From Auricularia sp. M13 (Eukaryota; Basidiomycota; Agaricomycetes; Auriculariales; Auriculariaceae), in the NCBI GenBank assembly GCA_037042915.1, contig CM073193.1:4030001-4094000 (forward strand): a DNA stretch of 64,000 nucleotides, read 5' to 3'. How positions within the stretch are numbered: position 1 is the first letter of the stretch; the number at the start of each line of letters is the position of its first letter. The notes under the pieces are model-generated. The model was given only the letters and a program-made list of their open reading frames with translations. It made no database searches and was not told the DNA's origin. The position numbers and the translations under genes were made by a program. Shown in pieces: positions 22,323-34,300 of the stretch.

Positions 22323-24990
22323 TTATGCCTGCTCCTTGACGGGTGCAGGAGCAGCCTTTTCGTCGTACCACGGCTATCGCAGAGGTCAAATTCCGTATAC
22401 TGAGTGAGAACATAGAGGCATACCTCATCAGGCGGACCACGGTTGACTACTGTCTTGCCGTCTTCACCCATTGCTGCTCCCTGGGTGCTCGTGGCCACGC
22501 CCATACCGCTGATGCGCGCTGCCTCCGCGCGTCCGATACCGAGGGCATCGTCCGCAATCCATACGACAGGTGCATCGCGCCATGCAGCAGGATTATCGAA
22601 CGCGTGCACGCCAGCGTCCGCAGACAGAGGGCGAGGCGGTGGCGGGTTCAGATTCTCGGTACTCTCGCCGGCAATAGCACCAGAGCCGGCGCCGAGGAAC
22701 GTAGCAGTCCGACGCGTGCGGCGGTCAATCCAGAACTGGAAGACGGCGGTGAGAACAAGCATGGCGATCTGCGTCAAACGAGTCAGCAACGTCAAGGTAG
22801 GAAATGCAGATGGGATACTGACCATAATGCCGCCAAAAGCGTAGCCAATAGCAGTTTTGCGGAGGATGAAGAGTGCGGCGAGGAAGATCTCCTCGACGTA
22901 CAGACCCGCGAAGACAGCGCCAAGAGCGTAAGGGTAGTAGAACCCATTCGTCTCGAGGTGAATCGGCTGCTCGCACACCCAGAGGAGCATGTACTTGTAC
23001 GTCAGGTAAAGCCTGTCCCAAACCGTTAGTACTTCAAATGACGACAGTTATCAAGACCGCATACAAGAAAAATCCAACGCAGGCGAAGCCCACAACAACC
23101 GGCTGCGCAACGGTGTATACAATTGCGATAACCGCTAGCAGAGCAACGGGAGGCCATGTGGTCGCGAGAGGAATGGCACTCATGCCATAATCGTACTTGA
23201 ATGCCTTGCGCGGTGCGTTGTTGCGAAGAATAAACGCGAGCTTTGTCATGACGAAGGGAACCGCACGCGAGAATGTCTTGGTCGCACCGCCAAGTGTAGT
23301 GGTCAAGATGAATGTCAAGACTGAAACTCAACGTCAGCCAGGATCGAGAACAGTTGATGGGGAACGCACAGAAGATGCTCGACTTGGGGAGCTTAGTGGC
23401 GAGCATCTTGGGCAATTGACCAGCCTCCTTGTCGATGTTTTTGAGGGCGGGAAGAATACCGCTCGCAAGGGCAATGATGAGGAAACCGTGGATGATCTGG
23501 AAAAGCCAGAAGCGGTTCCAAAGCTTGCGTTCGACGATGCTATGGCGCGGCTCGCCCTGGAGCTTGACGAGAATCCGAAGGTAGATGGGCAACACCATGA
23601 AAAGCACCGCGAGTAGCGCCGGCGGGAGAATACCTTGGATGATGCCCACGACTGCAGTAGGAAGCTTGCATATCCAGTTGAGGAACGAGACGGAGGAGCA
23701 GACGGTCGAGATATTGCTGACGACACCGACGAATGCGACCAGCGGCGCCCAAACGATGATGAGGCCAATCGTACCCGCCCAGCTAATGGCTGTGCGAATC
23801 ATTCGCTCCGCTGGCGACATGGCGAGGTTGTGCCAGATGACATCCTCAGCTACGACATCGGTGGTCACGCTGACGGTGCGTTTGCCTGAGTGGCCACGAA
23901 CGCCACTGGCAAACGCATGTGCGTCAGTGTGCTGAGGGAAACGCAGGAACGCGGAATTGGCCAGTGGGTACTTGGAAAGGTTGCTACGCTCGCGAGCAAG
24001 TTCCTCGGAATTCTTCTGGATGAGATCGGGGGTGTACTCGAGCGTGTCGACCTTCTTTCCGAGAAGACCAAGTGGCCCGAGACGATGCGTAGGGCGCTTT
24101 TTGACGGGGATATAGCGCGAAATGACGTCGTCGCTCTCGCGATCGGCACCGGGAGGCGTGGTCCCCTTCTTGACGTTCTTCGCAGCGAGAGTCTGCACCT
24201 TGGCCTCGGCGCCCTCGAGCTTGTAGACGGCCTTTTCACGGTTGTCGAAGAGCTTTCGAGCGCCTTGACCTTGCGTACGAACCAGACGTGCTCGACAGGG
24301 GATGCGACGAAGCCCGCGGCCTGGCGAATGCTGTCTTCTGTCTCCCAGTCCTTCGGAAGATTGGTGACCATGACGGAGCGGGAGCGCGGATCCGCTGCGT
24401 AGGCGGCGCTGGACAGGTAGCCAAGACGGACGCGCGCGAAGTGGTTGAACTCGCGCCACAACACGAACAGCGTCCAGAGGATAAGCGTGATGGCGACCAG
24501 CAAATGCGCGACGAGCCGCTTCTCGACGGCGACGTTGCCGATGGTGAAAATATCGAGGCCATTTGTATCCGCAGTCGTTGGTGGAACGGCGGCCACGGGC
24601 ATGAGAACAGCCCAACTCAGGAGCCAGGTCGGGAGCAGCAGGAAGACCATGGCGCGGATGAAGCGCACGAAGAAGTAGGCATCGACGCCGTTGACCTCTG
24701 CGACGCGGATGTCTGGTTCTCGCACGATGCCCGCGAACCAGCCGAAAAAGCTGGTCGGAAGGGCGCGGACGCGTTTCCTGTCTGCGAGTCAGTGTCGTCG
24801 GACGCGGAGATAGGGGGCCCGCGTACTCTGGGGCGCCGAGATAGGTCCTGGGCTGGAAAACCTTCTGGTCTCTGGCGTGCAGCGCGTAGAACAGGGTCAC
24901 GTAGACGCCGCCGATGACGAGACCGGTGATGAGGGCGGAGACAAACGTGCCCGTGTTGGCGACGGTGGTGTCTTGCCCGGTGGTGGCCAT
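22323..24990 (-). CDS. CSC1/OSCA/TMEM63-type mechano- or osmosensitive cation channel (DUF221)
   Basis: Multi-pass membrane protein with the three family blocks. The N-terminal membrane block starts MATTGQDTTVANTG, with helix TFVSALITGLVIGGVYVTLFYAL, and continues with KRVRALPTSFFGWFAGI and VNGVDAYFFVRFI. The cytosolic PHM7-type domain contains SVMVTNLPKDWETEDSIRQ, VEHVWFVRKVKALE and KLEGAEAKVQ. The C-terminal seven-helix block contains AEDVIWHNLAMSP, LIIVWAPLVAFVGVVSNIS, LRILVKLQGEPRHS and VCEQPIHLETNGFYYPYALG. The tail ends AAPAPVKEQA. At about 24253-24255 the conserved line changes frame (GAAAGC where GAAAAGC restores ALEKLFDNREKAV). About 860 residues, normal for the family. Likely in the plasma membrane or an endomembrane; calcium permeability is known for yeast Csc1 only. 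Confidence 0.9.
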
Positions 24991-25678
24991 GGTGGGAAAG
25001 ATGGGGCTGCTGGCGGTCGAGGGGCTGGGTCTGGCGTGTAAATAGGCTTGCCATTTCCTTCCGGACGGCCTTGGGTACTAAAATGACGTACTTTACGCGT
25101 CGCGGATCCCTAGCCCAGAACCGTATCGGACCCGAAGATAGCCAGAAATCGCATACACCGCCGTCGGGAGTGCCCAGCCAGCCCAGCCAGTAGGTACTAG
25201 ATACTGAGGTTGTGCGGTCAAGAAGCCTCCAGATGCAGTGCCGGGACAGCACGTGCGGGACGCGCAAAGCAGCGAGCTCAGGGGTAGACGTCGGTACGTA
25301 GCGCTCCCCGAGGCACACGACGTCACGCGTTCTATAGGCATGCAGAAGATCCAAAGCAGATCTCCCCGAAATGAGGGCAGCTCATTCACCCGGGTACCGT
25401 CAACCTCGAAGACGCAGGAACCATGTGCAGTACTCCAGCGGCCAGGGACCCTTCGCGATCGCAATACCCAGCTGAACGCGATCGACTAATAGGTCTCGGA
25501 GAGTGCGTGCACCCGCAACGGGCTAGACGGCGATACAAAGTGTAATACAGAAATGGGGCCCGGGTCTGAGAGTGAGAGTGACAAGTCGCGCGTCATGCGG
25601 ATCCAACCGTAAATTTCGCTTTCAAGAGGAAATAATACGCTACGCTGTGTACACGCTAACGTTGAAACCCCTTCAACG
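24991..25678. other. Intergenic, upstream of the CSC1-type gene
   Basis: 688 bp between the channel start codon and tRNA-Tyr. Open frames on both strands here overlap each other and show no family features or codon bias. It should hold the channel promoter. No TATA-like box or repeat stands out. Confidence 0.45.
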
Positions 25679-25763
25679 CCTCCGATAGCTCAGCTGGAAG
25701 AGCACGAGACTGTAACGTTAATATCATATCTCGGGGTCACCTGTTCGAGCCAGGTTCGGAGGA
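25679..25763 (+). tRNA. tRNA-Tyr (anticodon GUA) with a 12-nt intron
   Basis: A complete cloverleaf folds by eye: acceptor stem CCTCCGA/TCGGAGG with discriminator A; D arm GCTC-AGCTGGAA-GAGC; anticodon stem CGAGA/TCTCG with loop C-T-G-T-A-A; T arm ACCTG-TTCGAGC-CAGGT. The anticodon GTA is followed, one base 3', by the intron cgttaatatcat, the canonical position for nuclear tRNA introns, which tRNA-Tyr almost always has. A pol III terminator, TTTTT, lies at about 25768-25772. The internal A and B boxes look normal. Confidence 0.95.
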
Positions 25764-25907
25764 TAGCTTTTTCTACTCTCTCTGAGTTCCGTTCAGATGC
25801 GAGTTAACGAAGTAACGCGTCTATTCGAACGATTGCTTTTCATTCTTAGAGGTTTGTTGGAATAGGATGTAGTTAGCTTCATTTTACATTACAGCAATTT
25901 GCAACGG

Positions 25908-26729
25908 TTACACAGATATTCGTGTGGTACATATACACAAGTCAAACTCAAAGTTCCTATTAACATGCAGAGCATCAACTTCCTCGCGAGACCAGGCCAC
26001 GTCTGCGATTCCTAGTGCAAGATTGTAATCTTCATTAGCGGCAGATGCTGGCGTCGCGCTGTGGGCAGAGCCAGGAGACGATATCCGGGGTGGCGAAGGC
26101 AGCGCGATGAGAACAGCGACGCTAACTGAGCTGCCCGGTTGAACTGCTGTCGGCGCTGCAGCCGGCTCCTGCACCCGCACCGTCCTACGCAATGCACGAT
26201 GTATAAATGGTGGGCGGGGTGGGGCGTTGGGCAGCAATGCGGGAGGACTTGAAGCATCTGACTCATCGTCGTCTAACTGCACGCTAAGCGGCTGAGCGAG
26301 GCGTTAGACCGTGCTAGAAGGTGCTATGGTGCGGCAACGTACAAGGATACCGTCCCAGTAGGGCGCTGTCCACGCACTGGGCGATATCCAGGCCTCATGC
26401 ATCTCTGGGCGCTTGACGTCTACCACCTCGTGCGCCGGCGCGCTTGGTGTGAGGTCGGCGCCGTGCCGTCGTAATCGCAGGCTAGGTCCAAAGCATCGTA
26501 TCATAATGGACGCTATCAAGAACAGGAATACCAGCCCGACTGGCATACGAGAGCGGCGAATCAGCCTTTGTCATATATGGCAAAAGCAACAGCAACAGCA
26601 GAGCGCACCGGCGGGGAGGATGAACGTCGCTATGCCCAGGAACGTGCCAGAGTCGGGTGACGAGCCCCCACCGCCGCTGGGGTCCGCTCTGGGCGCCATC
26701 GGAGCGTGCATGGTGGTTCTGGGAGACAT
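25908..26729 (-). CDS. Small single-pass membrane protein, hypothetical
   Basis: Three exons join in phase. The start at 26729 (MSPRTTMHAPMAPRADP) opens a short Gly/Ser-rich N-terminus. A membrane helix follows that is split by an intron (GTFLGIATFILPA | VGLVFLFLIASIMIRCFG), then a basic stop-transfer stretch (LRLRRHG). The cytoplasmic tail contains DVKRPEMHEAWI, APYWDGIL | PLSVQLDDDESDASSPP and a Pro-rich region ending at 25908. The protein has no signal peptide, so it is probably type III. An upstream start at 26852 in the same frame is possible. No family function known to me; two neighbours carry a similar TFIL-P helix motif. Confidence 0.55.
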
Positions 26730-27354
26730 GGGCCCCGGGTCATCGCTGCGAAGCGCGGCACAAGTTGTCGTTATATTTACAGATCCTCGGCCGGTTCGGA
26801 GACGGAGCAGCATCCCGCTGTTTATCATCCTTTGTGTCAGCCTGGTCTTCAACTTCCGACTGGTCCTGTCGCCGACGCTCCTTGCGAGTGTTCAATGCCC
26901 CTGCAATGTTGTCCATGTTGCTCCCGTTGCCTGCTGCACGACGACATGAACTGAACAATGACGGGACTGGTGTTCTGTTTCCAATATTTCGTGTCTCACG
27001 CATCGCGGTCCCGCGGACCTCTCATCGTTGGACTGTGTTGGCCACCATGCACGAGTCTGCACGATATGCCCCTCCTTCGGTCGAATGGCTGCACGACATT
27101 CCTGTTCGCCAGTGAACACGATTGCCACGAGAGTACACAACCGGAATGCAACCGTTTCCAGACTGCGCGCACATACGTATGGAGACCCCTCTCAAAAATT
27201 CATTTACCAACTTGCTGCGCGACTGCAAGACCGATCCGACTTATATGGTGAGAATACGCAGAGTACGATACTGCTCACTGCGACTCGTCGTCGAGGGCTC
27301 GGGGACAGTGGTCCAGGTCAAATTATACAAATATTAAACCCTAATATGCATAAC

Positions 27355-27663
27355 TTAGGGTGCTTGTGTACATGTAGTCTCCGGTTTGATAATAGCATGT
27401 GCAACTCCAAGAGCAAGTTCGGTTCGTGCCCCGGCTATTCTTGCAGTGTTCGGTGCCTTGGGTAGTAAGATAAATGTTGCGACCAAAACTGTTTCCGCAT
27501 TACTGAAGGCGTCGTTAGTTGTGGTTGGTATGATATTCGAGCTCGTCGCGTTGCGGCGCCATAGTCTGAATCTAGGCGCGGACGTTTCGGCTCGGTTGTC
27601 CGTCGCAGTGCTGTGACTGTCTGCGGCGCGGGTTGATGCGCGCCCTTGCTCTCCGTCCACCAT
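27355..27663 (-). CDS. Candidate small membrane protein, possibly a partial relative of its neighbour
   Basis: A 102-codon frame starting MVDGEQGRASTRAAD, rich in Ser/Thr/Asn, then AETVLVATFILLPKAP. The VATFILLPK stretch resembles the IATFILPA that opens the membrane helix of the 25908-26729 gene, but the second half of the helix is missing in this frame and no good intron restores it. It may be a truncated copy or a shadow. Weak support. Confidence 0.25.
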   Translation of the reverse strand: MVDGEQGRASTRAADSHSTATDNRAETSAPRFRLWRRNATSSNIIPTTTNDAFSNAETVLVATFILLPKAPNTARIAGARTELALGVAHAIIKPETTCTQAP

Positions 27664-27683
27664 CCACCTGCGGACTGTTACTG

Positions 27684-28063
27684 CTATAGGCTATTGGTAC
27701 GGATTTCAATGAGCATGACTGTCGTTCGACTGCCCCATTCTATGCGAACCTGCAGGGTTGACCAGGACCAGGACTTGACACCGTCCTCGAGGCGCGCTTC
27801 GCTGAGTTCGGGTCGCAGTGTCAAGCTGGCAGCCTCCTCTGGCAGCTCTTGCGCACGCATCCGATTGCTTGCGCGCAGCTGCCGATGGTATCGTGCGCGT
27901 ATAGCAGTGTTGCAAAGGAAGACCAGCGCGACGACCACTGTGTCCTGCTCAGTGAGTGGCTGCAGGAGCCGTTCGAAACCGTGAACTTGCCAGGAGGTAT
28001 CACGAACACCACGATTGATATCGCGGTGTGCGCAAACGTCTGGTTCATCGTCGCCTCGCTCAT
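27684..28063 (-). CDS. Candidate small membrane protein with an unresolved intron
   Basis: One frame starts at 28063 (MSEATMNQTFAHTAISIVVFVIPPG) and a second frame continues DTVVVALVFLCNTAIRARYHRQLRAS to 27684. Together they would form one membrane helix with a basic stop-transfer end, interrupted after VFVIPP much as in the 25908-26729 gene. No donor I tried keeps the phase: GCAAGT after PPG gives the wrong frame and GTTTCG gives a 34-nt intron. Either another base error or a wrong model. No other features. Confidence 0.3.
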
Positions 28064-28303
28064 GGTCGAAGAATAGACGGGCCCTCCGGCGACGTTTGTT
28101 GCCCATGCTCAGCACAGGACCCGAGCGCTTCCGCGACCTGCATATAGCTTGCATGCATGGTGGATCCTTTTGCTATCAACGCGTCCTTCTGAAGCTGAGA
28201 TGAGAGCGCGACACGGGAACATGATCTACGCGTATATATTCTCCGACCTATCTTTGTCCTGCCGCCACATCCCCACTTTGCCATTCCTTGCACCTTCAAT
28301 CCC

Positions 28304-31300
28304 ATGGAGGCACAGGATTCCGTGGATGACCATATGGACGTTCTTCCTGACACTGCCCAAGGTTCGCATTACTTTCTTCATGCGAACCATTGCTGACCGT
28401 GCGGTTCGACCTAGGCGACCAGAAGAACAAAGGCGACTCACAGGTTCCCGCTGAAACCACCGCTGGTAGCAAGCCCGAAAACGCGGAAAACTTCAAAGGT
28501 GATATCTGACCGATTTTTTGCAATATCTGGTCGTTGACCCAGTCATTCAGATTCGACTTCGACATCGCCTCCCGAAGTCACAGACACCATGCAGTTAGAC
28601 GATGAAGCCACGTCCAAGATACCAGCTGAGCAACCAAGTTCAGACGTTGCTCTTGTCGACAAGGCCGATGCGCCTGCAGCGAAGACAGCCACCGGACAAA
28701 GGAGTAAGTGTCACACGCTTCAACGTTTCGTCCTGAGAGCTCATGCAATGCCACAGGAGGCTCAGATTCAGCCAACACCTCAAGTCCTGATCAGGAATCG
28801 GAAGCGTCTATGGTAATCGACATCTCCGACGACGAGTCCGATGCCCACGGTTATGAAACCCCGAAGGGCAAATGTAAATATTTCCTATCTCTCGACGACC
28901 CCGCTTACCCCTCATCATCCGATCAGTCAATTTCTACGATTCTGGCGCCGAAGAGCCTGCCTCTGGTCGTCAGTCAAGGATGGACGTCGACAAGTACGAC
29001 AGCGTTGACTCAACGCCACCGACGGATACGATCTCGAACCACAAAGCGACGCAAGACCTTGTTCACAAGATTGAAGGCATGTATAGGCTTCTCGATCTCA
29101 TCTCCGAGGAAGGTTCGACGGGACTCGTGGAGAAGGTGACCATGGACGCCGAGGGACTGAAGACTTTCATGGAGACGCTCTATCCTGGCGCCTACAAGTC
29201 GATGAACCGCGTAGACTTCCGGGCCCTTGACACAGTCCCTTTACATCCCGTTGGAGTCTACGGTAGCAAGGACGAAATTGTCCGATTCTTGAAAGCTGGC
29301 GGGAAGATTGACGAAGCGACGTGCGTGCAGTGCTGTCTCTCATTCGTGTAGGTACTGATATCATGCAGCACGGCTTTGCTTCTCAAGGACCATTCCGACG
29401 ATAGCATAGACCAGTCTGTGCTTCGTTCCGGTCTTTACGTCGTCAATTCGACTGCAAGTGGGCCAGAGGGCACTCTCATCTACGTGATCTATTGGCCAGA
29501 GGATACAACCTGGGACGACAATGCGGGACCCACTGTGAAGCGCAACAGAGTGACGTTTATGCGGTTCGTCCTTAGGACAGCGATTTCCTAGACTCATCTA
29601 ATACATCACATATTCCAGCTACCTCACAAAGCTTTGCGCCCAACTTATCGCATTCATATCGCCTGAGCATGGCTCCAAGTTGGTGTGGGACCGACGACTC
29701 TGACGACGAGAACGACGACGAGATGGAAGACATCGAAGATAATAGTCGAGTCTTCTCGTTCCAAGTGAAGAAGACGTCTGAGCAAGAAGACAGCGTGGAG
29801 GCACTTTCAGGCTTTAAGGTGGGCATCGCGTTCTCTGTCATGCGCGCCGGCTGAAAAGCTTCGTAGTTCCGTGACACAGTTCTACAAAGCGCACAAATGC
29901 CTACCCACGTCAATGATCTTGCTGAAACTACGATCCCAAGGTCGTCGCGGGCGAAATGCAGCAGGCAGTCATGACTGCGCGATTTATACCGGGAACCGTG
30001 ATAAGGCGCTCGATCCAGAAGGAAGTCTGGAATGCAATCCGCCTTGCTTCGGAAATCAAGTTTGTCACGTACTTGTTCGCGCCTCATACTCTGTGATTGA
30101 TCGTATCCCCTAAACCAGGTCCGCGCGTCGTCTCAAAATTAATGACACCATCGACGACGACGGTATCCGCGCGCTGCTTCGCTGTGGCCTTCGCAGCATC
30201 GCGCCAGACGCTTCTGGCCGTTGGGAGACCGCGACGAAGGAGATCAACGACTCGCGCAACAAGGAGGTTTCCGAAAGGACCAAACATGAACGCGGTCGAA
30301 GCGACGAATTTCGTTTGCGCATTGTAGCTGCGCTGCAGATCGAGGCTGTTGAGTTTCTGAGGAAACATCACGAGTAGGTTGCAGAATTCTTATAAAGGCG
30401 GATGCTTATGCTCTTGAAGCGCAACTTTATCCGCTCTGGTCTTCGAACAGCTGAACAAGAAGTTGGCCGAGAAGACGGGCAAGAAGAAGCCGTCCCCTAG
30501 TTTCGCATCGGTCGTGGCTGACCGAGTTCATGTTTCGGACACTGAAATCTCTGGGACGGCTACAAAGGAAACGGCGCCTCTGGAGGACATGGCGTCTACC
30601 TCGGCGCCTTTGTCATTCGAGAAAGAGAGGGAGATCGTTTCCGGTGAGTTAATGGTCCTTGTTAGATGTTCTCCTAACTAACGCGACCCAAGCAAATTGG
30701 GACGAGTTGGTCGATCTCCTCCCGGACCTCCAAAGCTTCATGCGCGAGCTTCGCCACTCTGACTGGGAGGATCTTCTGCGGCGGAAATCCGCGTACTCGG
30801 ATCTCAAAGCTCGATTTACCGCTGGTGTCGCTTATGCAGCAACTACTGAGGATTTAGACGACTCGGATAAGGTCGTGCTCGCTTCGATGATCACCACTGG
30901 CAAAGGCCCGAAGCTTGGCGCAAAGTACGATGAACGCAAAGGTGTCTGGGGCCTCTTCAAAAGCACTGTGAAGAATTTGTTCAGCCTCGACGTGAAAGCC
31001 GACCCGAAGGATATGTCAGGTGCCGACTTCATTGCGTTCGTCAACGAAAGCGCTTCTCGTGCCGACTGGTTGGAGCCCGTCGCCACCGCCGCACTGGATG
31101 AATGTGCAAAGATCTGGGCTCAGATCATCACAGATCGCGTCAAAATGCTTTCTCACAGAGCGTCGTCCTCAGCTGAGCGTGGCAGGATCGAGCAGGTCAA
31201 GCGTGAAGTAGATATCTCAGCCGAGCGTCGTCTCGACCACGCCCGTCGCACTTTCCTGCGGGAAATTGAACCAAATGTTCCCAACGAGAATGGGCAGTGA

Positions 31301-34300
31301 GTAACAACCCATTCACATGTTGGATGCATTCTGATCAGCCTATAGATGCCTGGTACTGTATCGAGTCAAAGATACGGCATCTGGCAGGGTCTATGGGCAT
31401 TCCTCCGACCGGCTCGAAGTCGAAGCTCAGATAGAAACACCTCGCGAGCCGACCGTCGAGTATACTCTTCACTATGTAGCCCTCACGCCTTACGACCAGG
31501 CATCGATAAGAAGTGACAACGCGTTCACGCCTTCGCCACGCCTGGTACCTGGGGGCACCAATAGCTTTGAGTTACCTCTCAAGACGAAAATCAAGTGCGC
31601 CATCTTTCATGACGGAATATTTATTCCGACGATTGTTGCAGACACATCCAGCTTACGGACGACAAAGTCATCTTAATCACCGAGGATGCCGTCCAGATGT
31701 CGATTTTCGTGGAGAAGCGCATGACCCTGCGCAGCGCAGTCGAGCAACATCGCCCGAAGAAGACTTTTAGACGGGAAAAGCTCAATCCTGAAGCTTTGGT
31801 TTCGTATGACGAGACCAGCCACCTACTGGTCGTTCTATCCGCCGAACCAGTGCGTTTCCACTTCAACTATTAGGTGTTTAACTTACCAGAGCAGGACCGC
31901 TGCCTCCTGCACGCCTATGTGGTCGATGACAAGGACTGTTCTATCCGAGCGCGTGGAAGTCCTGTGGACATCTTCCGCTGGTTTGAGACCACGCCGTCTA
32001 TCGCTCATATCTGCTTCGTCTCTTGTTCTGCGCAGGAAGAAATCTGTATCATTGAAACCTCGGGAAGGACGCGCATATTTTCTCTCGTGACCGAGCAGTG
32101 CCGGTCGGTCCATCATCTAATCACGCTGGCCATAAACGGCTAATGACACTCAACAGGCCAGCGATTATGCAATTGCCCTCCGTTCCTGTTCGAGTCCTTT
32201 CAGCACCTGACGGTTCGTGCTTCCTTGCGATTTATTCCGACGGTACTGCCGTGGCATATCATTGGGATAGATTTGGGTCATCGGAAGGCTTCGCTCTTGA
32301 ACTCCCAGATATTGTGCGCTTTCAACCGGCGGTGCTTACCTCCCTCGTCACGCGTACTTGCGTTCATTTTGTGACGGTTGATCTGGCGCACAACGCACTA
32401 ATATCTAATCGTCTCCGGATTCAAAGGAGAGCATCAGAGTTCCATCTGAGGAAGGAGAAAACGACGCGCACTACGAGCACACCAGTCCTCGGCGAACACA
32501 ACTGCCTTGTGGAATGCTTGTCAGAGGTTTGGACACGCTTTCCGGTCGTTCCGGCGATTGGACAAGACGCTCTATCAATTGGCCACGCCCAATCGCGCAT
32601 TGTATACGTGTCGGAGCATCATCAGGACCGATTCCAGGCTCACTTTGGTGCAATGGTTCGCAAGTTCGAGAGAACCACTCGCAAGCCGACCCAACGGGTG
32701 CTTGACAAGATATCCATTGACGCTACCAATTTCGACACGCTGATTTCCGTTGGCATCACGTGGCCCGTGTCTTCTGTGCGTGCGGGCGAATGGATCATTC
32801 AGAGTATTTGTCTGGTGCCTTTGCAGATCGCAATTGCGCGCGATAACAGTAAGCATACCCTTACGCCGTCCTTTCAGATTAATATACCATGCCATTGCAG
32901 GGTTTCTTCCTTTGAAGGATGGCTTATGGTCATCCTCTCTTGAACAGCAAACCCTCGGATCGTCTGTCATGCAGGTTGCTAACAATATCACGTTTGGTGC
33001 GTAATTTACCTCAACATTCCATGCACGTTTTGATTTTTGGTAGGCTGGTATGAATCAATCTTCACTCATTATGACAAGGTACTTTATATCATATCTACTG
33101 AATATTGATGCCGGGAAGCTCATGCATCGAATAAGCCCGTCAAAGTTGTGTCCTCGATGGGTAAGCTTTCGCTATTGGTGCCTATACGCAGGAACTCAAT
33201 TTCATGATAGGCGAACAGTCAACTGGTAACTTTCGAGCACAATTTTCTGCGAGCAGCTAATCTCCTGCAGGTAAATCGTTCATGTTGGCACACCTTGCGG
33301 ATACGAGCTTTGCTGGTCCGTGGCACAAAGTTCTCGATGTTCCTTAACTTAAGACAAACAGGCTCTGCAATGCGCTGCACCGAGGGTCAGCATCCCGCTT
33401 ATATCCGAATCCGATCTAATCGAATACAACATCAGGTGTCTGGATGTGTGTCACGCCCACCAAGGATACGCTCTTTGTGGCCCTGGATTTTGAGGGTCGG
33501 TTATCATGTTCGATGTTGTACAACATTAAGCGCTACCATAGGTGTGCACTCCCTCGAGCGCAGTGTGCAAGAAGACGCATTGTTGGTGCTTTTCAATGCT
33601 GCGATATCGAACATGGTATGGGTGCGATGAAGCCATCGTATAGATAGAGCTAACATAGTCCTCAGATCCTCTTCCGCAACAACTTCGCAATCTCTCGCAA
33701 TATCGCGGGCATGTTTACAGTGCGTTTTGCACGTTTGACAGTTGCAGCATGCTAACTATTGTTCAGAGTTTCCAATCTTCATCCAGTTTGTTCGATCCTG
33801 AGGCGAACCCGACTTTATTCCAATCATGTTTGGTGATCATCATCAAGGCGAATCGCGCCAGATTTTTCAACTTCAACGGTCTTTTTCTGACGCGTCATAA
33901 CAGGATGTCGTCGATGCGGACACCGACGGGATTGTACAAGAGTCCGTGTTGACTGCATCGCACAAATGCACATTGACGCTAGATCAGATTTGAGGACAAA
34001 TTCCAGCGTATAGTGGCCGACGAACAGGTAAGGAACATACTGCTTACCCAGCGCACCTCTAACTACATATCTTAGGAGGCAAACTTCCTAACAAAACTGC
34101 ACCGGGGACAACTCAGAATTGTTCCTTGGCCCGTCATCGAGTCTAAGAAGTACTACACGGCGTACAACCGGTTGAAGCATGAGTTATTCAAGTATGTGAA
34201 TAGCGTAACAGGTGCTTTTGCCACTCAAAGAGTCTCAGCCAACCAATCTCGCACCAACGTGCCGGCGCATTCCTCCACACGATGAAGACTCTGATGGCAA

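Noticed and set aside
23026-24990. One unbroken 654-codon protein
   Set aside because: The frame passes through introns and out-of-frame channel exons; the conserved channel sequence alternates between two frames.
29572-30371. Minus-strand ORFs of 95-171 codons
   Set aside because: Antisense to exons of the giant GTPase gene, which has phase-compatible introns and coherent protein sequence.
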